DNA from: Clostridia bacterium
Lineage (GTDB): Bacteria; Bacillota; Clostridia; Oscillospirales; Acutalibacteraceae
Direction: 5' to 3'
Length of the DNA: 64,000 nucleotides
NCBI GenBank assembly: GCA_017517665.1
Contig: JAFWYP010000035.1
Location: forward strand, 1-64,000
Within the stretch, counting starts at the first letter, position 1; each line of letters opens with the position of its first letter. The translations under genes and the position numbers were made by a program. The notes below the pieces were generated by a model. It was not told the origin of the DNA and did no database searches. It saw only the letters and a list, made by a program, of their open reading frames with translations. Below are positions 16,132 through 24,940 of the stretch, piece by piece.

Positions 16132-17610
16132 TTAAGATGGTCCGAGAGAGGATACCAATCCCGAACTCAACCCCGAATTTTCTATCTCTTTAAATGAAAT
16201 TTGTTTTGACCCCTTTTTGTAATTAAGGTTAATCAAAATCTTATCGTCATAAACCACAATACTGTTAACAAAGTGGTCAACCAAGGTTTTGCGACCCTTT
16301 ACAGTATCTGTATCAACATCCCTGAAGCTCATTATGTAAAAATAAATCTGCTCGAATGTGTACGTAGGTTTCCTGATTTCTTCTTTTATTATACTTGCTT
16401 CAAGCTCGGATTTCAACACTTCCAAATCGTCAAGACGTTTTTTCGTTGAGTCATTCAGTATTCCTGCTTGAATTGCGTTAAGCATATTCTCGATGCCTTT
16501 TTCTGTTTCTTCAAGTTGCTTTCTGAGCAACGGAAGCTCGCTGCTTTCCTTTTCCTGAAGTTCAAATGCTTTTGTCGCAAGATGGTTAACAAAACCGTCA
16601 TCCATAAGCATTTTCTTTATGTGTCCGATAACAACTTCTTCAAGCTTGTCCTTACGGATTGATTTGTGTTTTGCATCGCAAAGCTTCTTTTTCTTTGTGT
16701 TTACACATCTGTAATAATGATATTTGTTCCCCGTACAACTTGTTCCGCTTTCGCCAACCATATACGATTTGCAAGTTCCGCAGAACAATTTTGTTGTGAA
16801 AATATACGCATCATCATCGGTTCTTCGTCCGGTTGCCTTTCTGCTTGTTGCAATGCGATACTGTACGCTGTCATACAGTTCCCGACTGACTATCTGCGGT
16901 ATACCATCCGGAATAACTATATCCCGATATACATAATCACCTTTGTATCTCGGATTATGAAGAATACCTCTGATAAAATTCAGATCAATGTTTTTGCCCC
17001 TGACGCTTTTTACACCTTTTTCATTGAGATAATCACAGATTTTCTGCATGGTTATTCCCGAATCATACATCTCAAAAATTTCAAGAACAACGGGTGCGGT
17101 TTCAGGATTGAGCTGATAATGTTTGTCCTCGTCAATTCTGTAACCGAATGTAAGTGTTCCGCCGTTATACTTGCATTTAAGAGCATTCTCCGTATGTCCT
17201 CGGGTTACTTTCACCGACAGTTCCGCTGAATAATATTCCGCCATTCCTTCAAGCAACGATTCAAGAATAATTCCTTCGGGGCCGTCTGCTATGTTTTCCG
17301 TCGCAGATACAACCTTAACTCCGTTCTTTCTCAAAAGAGCTTTGTAGTGAGCGCTGTCGTATCTGTTTCTTGAAAATCTGTCAAGCTTCCAAACGATAAT
17401 CGCTTCAAAGTTTCCCTTGGCACTATCCTTTATCATTTGTAAAAATTCGGGTCGGTTATCGGTCTTTGCAGAAAATGCACGGTCAATATAATGATTCACG
17501 ATTGTTATACCGTTCTTTTCGCAATACTGAGTACATTCACGAATCTGACCGTCAATTGATTCTTCACGCTGACTGTCTGAAGAGTATCGTGCGTAGATAA
17601 CTGCTTTCAA
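16132..17610 (-). CDS. Large serine recombinase (integrase/resolvase family)
   Basis: The resolvase catalytic domain occupies residues 1-150: YARYSSDSQ with catalytic Ser10, then DRFSRNRYD and GMAEYYSAELS. A recombinase domain follows, then a zinc ribbon with Cys277, Cys280, Cys302 and Cys311, then a coiled coil and a C-terminal basic segment. At 492 residues it matches integrases of phages and conjugative elements, which join attP and attB without host factors. Translation probably starts at TTG 17610, overlapping the stop of the XRE gene as TTGA. No other structural element genes are nearby, so this may be a mini-element or a remnant. Confidence 0.9.
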   Translation of the reverse strand: MKAVIYARYSSDSQREESIDGQIRECTQYCEKNGITIVNHYIDRAFSAKTDNRPEFLQMIKDSAKGNFEAIIVWKLDRFSRNRYDSAHYKALLRKNGVKVVSATENIADGPEGIILESLLEGMAEYYSAELSVKVTRGHTENALKCKYNGGTLTFGYRIDEDKHYQLNPETAPVVLEIFEMYDSGITMQKICDYLNEKGVKSVRGKNIDLNFIRGILHNPRYKGDYVYRDIVIPDGIPQIVSRELYDSVQYRIATSRKATGRRTDDDAYIFTTKLFCGTCKSYMVGESGTSCTGNKYHYYRCVNTKKKKLCDAKHKSIRKDKLEEVVIGHIKKMLMDDGFVNHLATKAFELQEKESSELPLLRKQLEETEKGIENMLNAIQAGILNDSTKKRLDDLEVLKSELEASIIKEEIRKPTYTFEQIYFYIMSFRDVDTDTVKGRKTLVDHFVNSIVVYDDKILINLNYKKGSKQISFKEIENSGLSSGLVSSLGPS

Positions 17611-17963
17611 TCATCTGTCACCCCCTCAGAACTCAAAAGTTTCAGAAGAGTTGCCTTGAGTTGATGGTTTGCTCTGGAGTTAGGGTCAAAGCACATTTCA
17701 ACAAACTTTTCCATTTCGGGACTGTACTTTGTTTTGTGCTCATACAGTCTGCCCTGCGGATTATCCGTTCTGCCGTAGATATAATCCAGAGAAACATCGT
17801 AGTAATCTGCAAGCTTAACCATATTTTCAGGCGAAGGTGTTGCCGAGCCGTTTTCATATCGGTTGATGCTCGACTGCTTCATTCCCGAAATCTGAGCAAG
17901 TTTGTTTTGGGAAAGACCCACACTTTCACGGAGCGCTTTCAGCCTTTTGCTGATGATTTCCAT
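17607..17963 (-). CDS. XRE-family helix-turn-helix regulator
   Basis: Residues 1-60 are a Cro/CI-type helix-turn-helix (LRESVGLSQNKLAQISGMKQ, then SINRYENGSATPSPENMVKL, ending DYIYGRTDNP). The C-terminal 50 residues are helical with no known domain. ATG 17963 has GGAGGTG 7 nt upstream. Its stop overlaps the recombinase start, so the two are translationally coupled; it most likely controls recombinase expression. Confidence 0.88.
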   Translation of the reverse strand: MEIISKRLKALRESVGLSQNKLAQISGMKQSSINRYENGSATPSPENMVKLADYYDVSLDYIYGRTDNPQGRLYEHKTKYSPEMEKFVEMCFDPNSRANHQLKATLLKLLSSEGVTDD

Positions 17964-18082
17964 CGTTTCACCTCCCATATTTTATTGTGTAATTATTGTA
18001 GCACATAAGATTATAATTGTCAACTACATTTTTGCATAAGCATCAAAAAGGTTTTATTCAAAAAAAATCATCCTCCGACGGA

Positions 18083-18538
18083 TTAACCGCCGAAGGACTT
18101 AAAAATCTTTTTCAGATTCTTTTGTAATTTCGTTACCTCATAACCTTGCGATTCATAAAACTTATGAGCATTCACACGCTCTGCACCTGAACAAAGCCTG
18201 ATTCCGACTGCACCCTTGTCCTTTGCCCATATTTCAGCTTGCTTCAGCAAAGCAGAACCGATGCCGTTTCGTTTGTAATCATTATCAACGGCCAATCCCA
18301 AACAGTTCTTGAAATTATCAGCATAAATAACATCGTAATTTACAAGATGAATGTAGCCGACAACTTTGTTTTCGTTTTCAGCCACAAAAATAACTTGTGT
18401 TTCATCATTCAATACAGCCTCAATTTTGAGCTTTTGCTTTTCAAAATCATATTCGTAACCTAGGCTTGTTTTGTTGATATAATAAATATCTTCTGCATCG
18501 GAGATTACGGCTTTTCTGACAATAAATTTCTTGTTCAA
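18083..18538 (-). CDS. GNAT-family N-acetyltransferase
   Basis: This 151-residue protein has the GNAT acetyl-CoA site in NDYKRNGIGSALLKQAEIWA and the beta4-alpha3 strand CLGLAVD. GNATs transfer an acetyl group to amines on proteins, peptides or small molecules; the substrate is not readable. The start is TTG 18538 with GGAGG 9 nt upstream. It lies in a run of minus-strand accessory genes (18-22 kb). Confidence 0.85.
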   Translation of the reverse strand: MNKKFIVRKAVISDAEDIYYINKTSLGYEYDFEKQKLKIEAVLNDETQVIFVAENENKVVGYIHLVNYDVIYADNFKNCLGLAVDNDYKRNGIGSALLKQAEIWAKDKGAVGIRLCSGAERVNAHKFYESQGYEVTKLQKNLKKIFKSFGG

Positions 18539-18564
18539 TTTCGGATGCCTCCATAAACTGGATT

Positions 18565-18714
18565 TTATCTGAGGTAAGCTAAAAATACACCTATACCGTA
18601 CCCTAATTGATACAGCGCATAGATTGTCATAAGTACAAGAAAAATTTTCTTGATAATTGATTTCTTATTTGTTCCTGTGGTTTTCCGTTTTAAAAAATTG
18701 ATTTGTTTTTTCAT
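18565..18714 (-). CDS. Small 49-residue membrane protein, not long enough for routine gene calling
   Basis: AGGAGGTAGCAAA precedes ATG 18714. The 49-codon product has a basic N-terminus (MKKQINFLKRKTTGTNKK) and one membrane segment, FLVLMTIYALYQLGYGIGVF. That segment resembles the C-terminal membrane part of the adjacent XRE protein (SFIYGMGYVIGETI). Direct repeats at 18781-18811 lie upstream. It may be a membrane partner of that regulator; no function is known. Confidence 0.7.
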   Translation of the reverse strand: MKKQINFLKRKTTGTNKKSIIKKIFLVLMTIYALYQLGYGIGVFLAYLR

Positions 18715-18780
18715 TTTGCTACCTCCTGTTCGTATAAATAAAAGGTAGCACTGTAGCTCAAAAATTACTATATAATTAGG

Positions 18781-18811
18781 GTTGCACTTATGTAAACTTA
18801 AAGTTGCACTT
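18781..18811 (-). promoter_or_regulatory. Two GTTGCACTT direct repeats 22 bp apart
   Basis: GTTGCACTT occurs at 18781-18789 and 18803-18811, two helical turns apart, upstream of the small membrane gene and across the end of the XRE gene. The geometry fits a tandem-bound regulator; which one is unknown. Confidence 0.5.
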
Positions 18812-19232
18812 AGTAATTAATGCTGTTCTGTATATTGGCTATGGTTTCTCCTATTACATATCCCATTCCATAAATAAAACTAACAATAACAGCAATGCAA
18901 ACACAAATCAGCAAAACATACAGTATCATAAGTAATTTGCGTTGCTTGTTTGATAAATTGGAAACAAAGCAATTCCAAACCGTCAACAAACCCCTAGCTT
19001 CATAAGATGTTGTTTCCTGATCACTTTCAGTTTCTTCTACTCCTCGCATTAAATAATCCAAAGAAACATTAAAAAAATCACTCATAAAGAGAAGTCTTGT
19101 CATTTCCGGATATGCATTATCATTTTCCCATTTTGAAATTGATTGTCGGGATACATCTAATAAATCCGCCAGTTCTTCCTGAGAGATGTTCTTATCTTTT
19201 CGTAATTTATATAAGCGTTCTCCGAATGTCAC
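18810..19232 (-). CDS. XRE regulator with C-terminal membrane segment
   Basis: The N-terminal helix-turn-helix is typical (LYKLRKDKNISQEELADLLD, then VSRQSISKWENDNAYPE). After a linker comes a strongly hydrophobic segment (LLMILYVLLICVCIAVIVSF) followed by YGMGYVIGETI, so the DNA-binding part is tethered to the membrane. GTG 19232 has GGAGGG 6 nt upstream. The small membrane protein immediately downstream shares the last motif, suggesting a signalling pair. Such membrane XRE proteins are common in Firmicutes but poorly characterised. Confidence 0.85.
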   Translation of the reverse strand: MTFGERLYKLRKDKNISQEELADLLDVSRQSISKWENDNAYPEMTRLLFMSDFFNVSLDYLMRGVEETESDQETTSYEARGLLTVWNCFVSNLSNKQRKLLMILYVLLICVCIAVIVSFIYGMGYVIGETIANIQNSINY

Positions 19233-19265
19233 ACAAATCCCTCCACAAATTGTAATTTGCTGATT

Positions 19266-19727
19266 TCAACTTTGTATTTCTTTTTGAAAAGTGTACCCAA
19301 CTCTTTCTTTACCGTCTGCGGTAGTACAAGGTCCTATTTCTGTTGCTGAATAACCTGATGATAAATAAAGTGTACGGGCAGCGATGTTATCTTCTGTAGT
19401 GTGAATACCGATTTTTTTATAACCTTTTTCTTTTGCTATATCTTCAACCACAGACAGAATGTATCTGCCAACACCTTTATGTTGATAAATCGGTTTTACC
19501 TGAAGCATACCTATCCATAATTCTTCGGCTTCAACATCTATTCTGAACCAAGCAACAGGATTATCTGAACTGACAACATAGTATGAGCAATCCTTGTCCG
19601 AGAGCAGTTCCTTCCAAGCACTGTGATTTCTGCAGACACCGTGAAGTATGTTTATATTTTCGTTATATGTTTCATTAATAAAAGCAATATCTTTTTCTGT
19701 TGCAACGGAATATATCAGTTTATTCAT
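19266..19727 (-). CDS. GNAT-family N-acetyltransferase
   Basis: This is a 153-residue GNAT with the acetyl-CoA loop YQHKGVGRYILSVVEDIAKE and a C-terminal LYLSSGYSATEIGP, typical of small-molecule or protein acetyltransferases. The substrate is unknown. GGAGGT precedes ATG 19727. It shows no close similarity to the neighbouring GNAT at 18083 beyond the fold. Confidence 0.85.
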   Translation of the reverse strand: MNKLIYSVATEKDIAFINETYNENINILHGVCRNHSAWKELLSDKDCSYYVVSSDNPVAWFRIDVEAEELWIGMLQVKPIYQHKGVGRYILSVVEDIAKEKGYKKIGIHTTEDNIAARTLYLSSGYSATEIGPCTTADGKERVGYTFQKEIQS

Positions 19728-19745
19728 TCATAAACCTCCGTAAAA

Positions 19746-20318
19746 CTACATCTTCTTCAAATCCTCATAAGCTTCAATCAGCCATTGATGAGGCATTACC
19801 AACAAGTTGTTATCAAATTGATATTTGATATAAAGGTAACAAGCTTCATCCAATGATTCTATTGTTGCATATTTTAATAGATCATCGCACGAAGGCACAC
19901 CCTTTTGATCCCAAGATATTTTATCTGCAATGAATATAACCTTATCATACACACTTGCATTTTTTCTTAAAGTTGTGTGACACTCAATCGCATTCAGAAT
20001 ATCCGAATCGATAATATCAAAATCTTCTTGTGCAATTATTCTTGAAATTCTTTGATGTAACAGAGCGTTATACTTTTCTTCCGCAGGGTCTAACTCTAAA
20101 CCTCTCGCTTTTGCAAAATCGTACATTTCTTTCGGAGTCATAATTCCGCTGATATCGTGAAGTAATGCGGCAAGTTTTATCTTATCAACATCAATATCAT
20201 ATGCTTTTGCCAACTTAACTGCTATGCTTGCTACATCTTCCACATGATTTAATACGTCAGTTTTATTGTTATTCAGATATTTGTTTTTGATTAGATCAAT
20301 TACATCGTTATTTCTCAT
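19746..20318 (-). CDS. HD-domain hydrolase, YqeK-like (Ap4A hydrolase type)
   Basis: The HD metal ligands are visible in order: VLNHVEDVA, AALLHDISG, LLHQRISRII, IECHTTL and IFIADKIS. This spacing matches YqeK, which cleaves diadenosine tetraphosphate symmetrically to ADP. Unlike the usual yqeK it is not next to nadD or rsfS, so it may be an accessory paralogue. ATG 20318 (AGGTG upstream) is chosen over GTG 20327. It overlaps the MmcQ gene by 11 bp, implying coupling. Confidence 0.75.
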   Translation of the reverse strand: MRNNDVIDLIKNKYLNNNKTDVLNHVEDVASIAVKLAKAYDIDVDKIKLAALLHDISGIMTPKEMYDFAKARGLELDPAEEKYNALLHQRISRIIAQEDFDIIDSDILNAIECHTTLRKNASVYDKVIFIADKISWDQKGVPSCDDLLKYATIESLDEACYLYIKYQFDNNLLVMPHQWLIEAYEDLKKM

Positions 20319-20685
20319 AATTATCACCTAACAGCTTCTTCTGTTTGTATTTCGGGAGTTTTCCGACAACCGTTATATAACTGTGGTCTGCCATTTCCAA
20401 AATCATTTCATCGGGAACACTATCAAGAGGAAAAGTGTTGAAATATGGTTGTTGAACCGGCGGACAATGATATCCTCTTACAACAATATCAGGAAACAGA
20501 TGCCTATAAAAATCGCCCTGCATTCGCTCACAATTCAGAGTTGCCGTTTCTTTGCCTTTGAGGATAAAAAGTTGTGCAAAGATTTTTCCTTCAACTTTAA
20601 TTATATCACTGTCAGGACCGAAAGGATGGTCAACATATGCTCCGTTTTTTGAAAGACAATAACTAAGTAATTCTGAATACATCAT
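20308..20685 (-). CDS. MmcQ/YjbR-family protein
   Basis: Small (125 residues), with the family features HPFGPDSDIIKVEGKIFA near the start, a central nucleic-acid-like surface (LNCERMQGDF) and YHCPPVQQPYFNTF. YjbR/MmcQ proteins have a CyaY-like fold and are loosely linked to DNA binding; the role is unproven. GGAGG precedes the ATG pair at 20685/20682. It sits in one transcript with the HD hydrolase. Confidence 0.8.
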   Translation of the reverse strand: MMYSELLSYCLSKNGAYVDHPFGPDSDIIKVEGKIFAQLFILKGKETATLNCERMQGDFYRHLFPDIVVRGYHCPPVQQPYFNTFPLDSVPDEMILEMADHSYITVVGKLPKYKQKKLLGDNYEK

Positions 20686-20709
20686 ATGGAAACCTCCTTC
20701 AAAATTTGT

Positions 20710-21732
20710 TTATTTACTGTATTCGGATACAGAAAATGCAATGTTTTCATTATCTCTGTACTCTTTTCGTGATTTGAGTTTCATTCCTAAACTTTCGCAG
20801 ATTTCATCAAGATTATTTAAATCGCTGTACATTCTGCAATCTTTAAGAATTTCAAGTGTTTCTTTTTCCGTAAATCCGAAAGGTTTTAAAACTCTGTGCT
20901 GACGCATAAACGCATTGTTTCTTGAATTGACAATAAATCTGCCGTTATCTGTCAGAACTCTTGAAACCTCTTTCAACGTTTCAACAATTTCTCTGGATTC
21001 ATCCAATCCGCAATAAGTACAAACAATATCAAATGTTTTATTTTTGAAAGGCAGATACCAGAAATTCGCACAAACGGGAATGATTTTCTTTTTCTGATAT
21101 TTAGCAATACCCAAAGCATTTCCGAGACAATCAAAGCCAATATCGACAGTATAAAGTTCACAATCTTTCGGCATATATAATGCAACCGAAGCCGTACCGC
21201 CGCCCGCACCTGTTGCAAGTTCTAATATTTTATCTGTTTTTTCTTTGCATACAACTTCAGCAAAATAACGGTATCTGTCCCAAAATACTCCTGTACCTTT
21301 GATTTTTGTTATTGTTCTCTTTTTGCCATTACTCTTTTTGTTGAATTTTTTGAAATCTTTAAGTTGCTTTTTTCTGATATTTCCGCTTTTGTCGCCCACA
21401 ATCCAATTACTCGTTTCTCTTCGTTTATACGAATCGAAAGCTTTTATGATATTTTCTTTTGTACCGTGTATCTTTTTTATGTGGTTAACATAAATCTCAT
21501 TCCAATCCTCAATAATGCCAGCTTCCATTTCGCTGAAAATCTCATTTATTTCTTCGGGATGTTCCCAAAAAATTATTTCAAGAAGTTCACGAGCCCAATC
21601 GGGATTTGTTTTTTCAGGGAGCAAAATCGGAACGTCTTTGATTATAGGATAGATTTCTTTACCATCTGTTGTAACAAGAGTTTTCTTATTTAAAACTAAT
21701 TCTTTACGGCTCTGCGGTGCAACAAAAATCAT
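20710..21732 (-). CDS. SAM-dependent methyltransferase with Trm112-like N-terminus
   Basis: Residues 1-45 resemble a Trm112/UPF0434 segment (GKEIYPIIKDVPILLPEK). A ~110-residue helical linker follows, then a class I methyltransferase core (ILELATGAGGGTASVALYMP for motif I, IVCTYCGLDESRE after motif II, VSRVLTDNGRFIVNSRN for motif III). The substrate is unknown. AAGGAG precedes ATG 21732. A minus-strand promoter (TTGCAA, 17 nt, TATAAT at about 21792-21797) faces away from the esterase promoter. Confidence 0.8.
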   Translation of the reverse strand: MIFVAPQSRKELVLNKKTLVTTDGKEIYPIIKDVPILLPEKTNPDWARELLEIIFWEHPEEINEIFSEMEAGIIEDWNEIYVNHIKKIHGTKENIIKAFDSYKRRETSNWIVGDKSGNIRKKQLKDFKKFNKKSNGKKRTITKIKGTGVFWDRYRYFAEVVCKEKTDKILELATGAGGGTASVALYMPKDCELYTVDIGFDCLGNALGIAKYQKKKIIPVCANFWYLPFKNKTFDIVCTYCGLDESREIVETLKEVSRVLTDNGRFIVNSRNNAFMRQHRVLKPFGFTEKETLEILKDCRMYSDLNNLDEICESLGMKLKSRKEYRDNENIAFSVSEYSK

Positions 21733-21823
21733 TTTTATTCTCCTTGGATAGGTTGATCTGAGTACACAAAAAATTCTTGCTTTTCGGTTTTATTATAATG
21801 CTCATCAGCAATTTTTGCAACAC

Positions 21824-21852
21824 TTGAATTGACGGTGAATCTGATATATAAT
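21824..21852 (+). promoter_or_regulatory. Promoter of the esterase gene
   Basis: TTGAAT (21824-21829), exactly 17 nt, TATAAT (21847-21852), 34 nt before ATG 21886. Confidence 0.7.
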
Positions 21853-21885
21853 TTAAGACAATAAAAAGGTAAACAAGGTGATTCA

Positions 21886-22734
21886 ATGAGCAAATATTAC
21901 AAATCTAGAAGCATAAAAATTGAATCAACGGGAAAGAAAATCGAACTGCTGATTTTTCAGCCGACTCTGAATTCCAAGCCTAAAGAAAAAACTCCTGCAA
22001 TTTTATGGATTCACGGCGGCGGTTACATAACGGGTATGGCAAGAATGATCTATATGTCACGAGCCATTGACCTTGTCAAAAAGTATGGTGCGGTTGTTGT
22101 AACTCCCGAATACAGACTTTCAAACGAAGCACCATATCCCGCCGCATTGGAAGATTGCTATGCCGCTTTGAAATATCTCAAAGAACATTGTGATGAACTC
22201 GGAGCAAACAGCAGTCAGATTATGGTCGGCGGTGAAAGTGCAGGCGGCGGACTTACCGCATCACTTTGTATGTATGCCCGTGACAAAGACGAAGTAAAAA
22301 TTTCATTTCAGATGCCGCTTTATCCGATGATTGATAATCTCGATACCGAATCGTCAAAAGACAATCACGCACCCGTATGGAACACAAAACTCAATCATTT
22401 CGGTTGGAAGAAATATCTCGGCGATTTATATGGAAAAGACGTTCCGCCGTATGCGGCTGCTGCCCGTCAGACAGGCTATTCAAATCTTCCGCCCGCTTAC
22501 ACATTTGTCGGAGATATTGAACCATTTTATTGCGAAACACTTACCTATATTGACAACCTGAAAAGTGCAGGAATTGAAGCAAAAGTTGATGTTTATCCGA
22601 ACTGTTTTCACGCATTCGATATGCTCACACCGTTCAGAAAAGTCAGCAAAGAAGCGATAGCAAAATTTGAAAAGGAATATCTGAATGCCTGCGAAAAATA
22701 TTATGCAGAGCAGAAAGATCATTCAAAAACATAA
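21886..22734 (+). CDS. Alpha/beta hydrolase, HSL-type esterase
   Basis: The oxyanion motif HGGGY (LWIHGGGYITGMA) and the nucleophile elbow GGESAGGG mark the hormone-sensitive-lipase family of carboxylesterases. The acidic residue is in VGDIEPFY and the His in CFHAFDML. At 282 residues without a signal peptide it acts in the cytoplasm, probably removing acyl groups from small esters or sugars. The ribosome site is AAGGTG. It has its own promoter and a terminator-like dyad at 22744-22780. Confidence 0.88.
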   Translation: MSKYYKSRSIKIESTGKKIELLIFQPTLNSKPKEKTPAILWIHGGGYITGMARMIYMSRAIDLVKKYGAVVVTPEYRLSNEAPYPAALEDCYAALKYLKEHCDELGANSSQIMVGGESAGGGLTASLCMYARDKDEVKISFQMPLYPMIDNLDTESSKDNHAPVWNTKLNHFGWKKYLGDLYGKDVPPYAAAARQTGYSNLPPAYTFVGDIEPFYCETLTYIDNLKSAGIEAKVDVYPNCFHAFDMLTPFRKVSKEAIAKFEKEYLNACEKYYAEQKDHSKT

Positions 22735-22743
22735 TTGAATTGA

Positions 22744-22786
22744 AATCACCGTTGCAGTAAATTGTACCGCAGCGGTGATTACTGTT
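22744..22786 (+). terminator. Terminator of the esterase gene
   Basis: AATCACCGTTGC (22744-22755) pairs with GCAGCGGTGATT (22769-22780) with one mismatch, followed by ACTGTTTT. Confidence 0.6.
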
Positions 22787-22831
22787 TTATTGCTACTTGT
22801 TTGCTTGAAAGATAGTGTTTTGCACTTTTTA

Positions 22832-23100
22832 GCAAGCAGTGCAAACCTACGTAGGATTCGCATTTTTGCTTGCCGATTTGCCCTATTTGTAAATTGGCAA
22901 GCAAGGCAAATGTGGATACAACCTTGCCAAAATCAGCTTGCAAGTTGTTCCGATTTTCAACCGTTCACTAACTTAGCAAGCAGGGCAAGTGTATATACAC
23001 TCTTGCAAATCCCGCTCGCAAAACCGTTCCCGATTTCACCGTTCACTATCTTTGCAAGCAGGGCGAGTGGGTACCCACTTTTGCAAAAACCTCATTTTCA
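22832..23100. repeat. Four-copy hairpin repeat array with differing palindromic cores
   Basis: Units starting GCAAGCA at about 22832, 22897, 22976 and 23054 (spacings 65, 79, 78) each contain a dyad. The outer arms are TTGCAA-like. The cores differ but stay palindromic or nearly so: CCTACGTAGG, TGTGGATACAA (imperfect), AGTGTATATACACT and AGTGGGTACCCACT. ACCGTTCACTA follows in two of them. A 154-codon frame crosses the array but looks accidental. The function is unknown; structure rather than sequence appears conserved. Confidence 0.7.
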
Positions 23101-23192
23101 AATTATGCCGATTTACAATTCGTTCATAATTTTTCTCATCGGTTTTTTACCGCTTGTTGGTGAATTTCTTCCCCAAACCCCTAACAAAAATC

Positions 23193-23222
23193 GGAGAGAA
23201 AATTTAAAAATCTTCTCTCCGA
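23193..23222. terminator. Hairpin GGAGAGAA/TTCTCTCC
   Basis: A CGGAGAGAA-type stem around an AT loop lies after the repeat array. There is no clear T run, so its role is uncertain. The remainder to 23350 holds nothing I can identify. Confidence 0.45.
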
Positions 23223-23350
23223 GCTGCACTGCCGTTTAGTATAGTATAATTTTCTGTTGGGTTGAATTTCGGGGTTGGGGTAGAACTATTAAACATAAAA
23301 CCTTAAGGCGCTAGATAAGCAGTTGCATTTGATATCTTTGCTTTTAAAGT

Positions 23351-24553
23351 TTATTCTATGCTTTTAAAACCTTCAACCAAATGTTCAAAGTTTTCTTGAC
23401 ATTTATCAGATAAAACCACTTTAACAGATTGCAACTCTTGAAATAACTCATATGATTTTGTGAAACATTCTACAATCAAATCATTATACTTAATAGGCTC
23501 TAATGCTTTTTTTATGTCATCATCATTTTGTAATTCAGGACACATTCTTATAAGGCGACCTAACCTATATAAAGCTGCTGCACTAAATTGATTCCTAACA
23601 TTATTTATTGACTTTAAATAGCAATTTTTTGCATCATATAAAAACGACGAATTTTCTTTTGCCTTTTCCTCAAAAACTATACCTAAAAACAACCACCCTT
23701 CAGAACTGTTATATTCTGTTGCTTGTTTAAAATAACCAAATGCATTTTCCAAATATAATGTATCTTTTTTATACTCGTATTTATCCATTTCATTATGTCC
23801 ACAATTTAAAATAGCGTATGGATCTTTTGCATTAGCTGCCCTCACGTATTTTTCAACCGCAACTGTTTCATCCTTTTTTAAACCGCCCCATCCGTATTTA
23901 TAAAAATTGCCTAAGCTATTTATAGCTTTTGGATACCCTTTGTCAGCAGATGATTCATAATATTTTCTTGCCATCTCTAATCTTTTGGCTTTTGTCAGTT
24001 TTTTTGCATCACCTATTATATTGTTTTGAAACATCCATCCCAATATCCAATCACAAACTCCTGAACAGTCTTCGTTGTGCACGAGTAGATGTAGTTTATA
24101 TGCGTCTTCTATATTAGGCTTTACTATATATTTGCCATCTTTTTTGATTCCATTAACATAAATATCACCTAAAATAAGTGCCGCTAATATATTATGATAA
24201 TTATGAGCGGATATTTTTAACAACTCCACTCTTAATGGTTCATATATATTTTGGCTAAGTGCCATTAACAAATTCTTATTACCTTCAGAATCAAAAATGC
24301 TTAAAATATCATTATCCTTTGAAATTTTAGAGTGGAGTGTCTTGTTTTCAATTTTTAATTCTTTAATTGTGATATATGCTACATAACCCAAGTAACCTAC
24401 TACTGATACTAAAGTAATAATAACACAAATTATAATGCCTAACTTAATATTAACAATTATTTTAAGTTCAAAAATTTTTTCTAAAACAAATGTAATCGAC
24501 GCACCTAATATAAACAAAAACGAAGATACTATCCATGTTTTCTTGTTAATCAT
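23351..24553 (-). CDS. Membrane-anchored Sel1/TPR-repeat protein
   Basis: Two N-terminal membrane segments (FLFILGASITFVLEKIF and IICVIITLVSVVGYLGYVAY) precede a short coiled coil and a helical repeat domain. The Sel1-type repeats read ARKYYESSADKGYPKAINSL, then VEKYVRAANAKDPYAILNCG, then AFGYFKQATEYNSSEGWLFL. Such domains bind partner proteins. No enzymatic part is visible. The gene is much more AT rich than its neighbours, suggesting horizontal acquisition. GAGGTGG precedes ATG 24553. An ~390-bp AT-rich gap lies upstream. Confidence 0.75.
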   Translation of the reverse strand: MINKKTWIVSSFLFILGASITFVLEKIFELKIIVNIKLGIIICVIITLVSVVGYLGYVAYITIKELKIENKTLHSKISKDNDILSIFDSEGNKNLLMALSQNIYEPLRVELLKISAHNYHNILAALILGDIYVNGIKKDGKYIVKPNIEDAYKLHLLVHNEDCSGVCDWILGWMFQNNIIGDAKKLTKAKRLEMARKYYESSADKGYPKAINSLGNFYKYGWGGLKKDETVAVEKYVRAANAKDPYAILNCGHNEMDKYEYKKDTLYLENAFGYFKQATEYNSSEGWLFLGIVFEEKAKENSSFLYDAKNCYLKSINNVRNQFSAAALYRLGRLIRMCPELQNDDDIKKALEPIKYNDLIVECFTKSYELFQELQSVKVVLSDKCQENFEHLVEGFKSIE

Positions 24554-24940
24554 ATTCCCACCTCATAAATTATTTAGCTTTAATCAATACAGTCATTTTT
24601 ATTTTGATTTAATATAATAAGCTTTTAATCCCTCCATATTGTTTCGTGAATTATAAACTCCCGAAAATGTAAAATACTATTACTCAATTTTTGTTTTTAT
24701 TTTTTTCAAAACAGTAACTATATTTTATTGGTTGTCATCGTAAAAACATTTTTAATAACGGTACAACATAATAAGAAATTATTTTTAAATATAAATGACA
24801 GTTTTTACGTTGAAGTCTCTCTGTTTAAGTAAATTTTGTTTTGAAAAGAAATATTGAGGTTTATCATTCTAAGTCTTTCTTAAACCCAAAAGACACTTTC
24901 GCATTTATAACCAACACTTTTAAATAACAAATGAAAACGA
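24554..24940. other. AT-rich gap without genes
   Basis: I see no coding frame. One inverted pair, CGTAAAAAC (about 24740) with GTTTTTACG (about 24806), is present. The low GC continues that of the Sel1 gene. Confidence 0.5.

Noticed and set aside
22832..23100. CRISPR array
   Set aside because: Units are 65-79 bp with folded, related cores, and there is no constant short repeat with unique spacers and no cas gene.
22775..23239. 154-codon plus-strand frame across the hairpin array
   Set aside because: It has no convincing ribosome site, its translation mirrors the DNA repeats (ASRAS...LLQ), and structure in the DNA explains it better than a protein.
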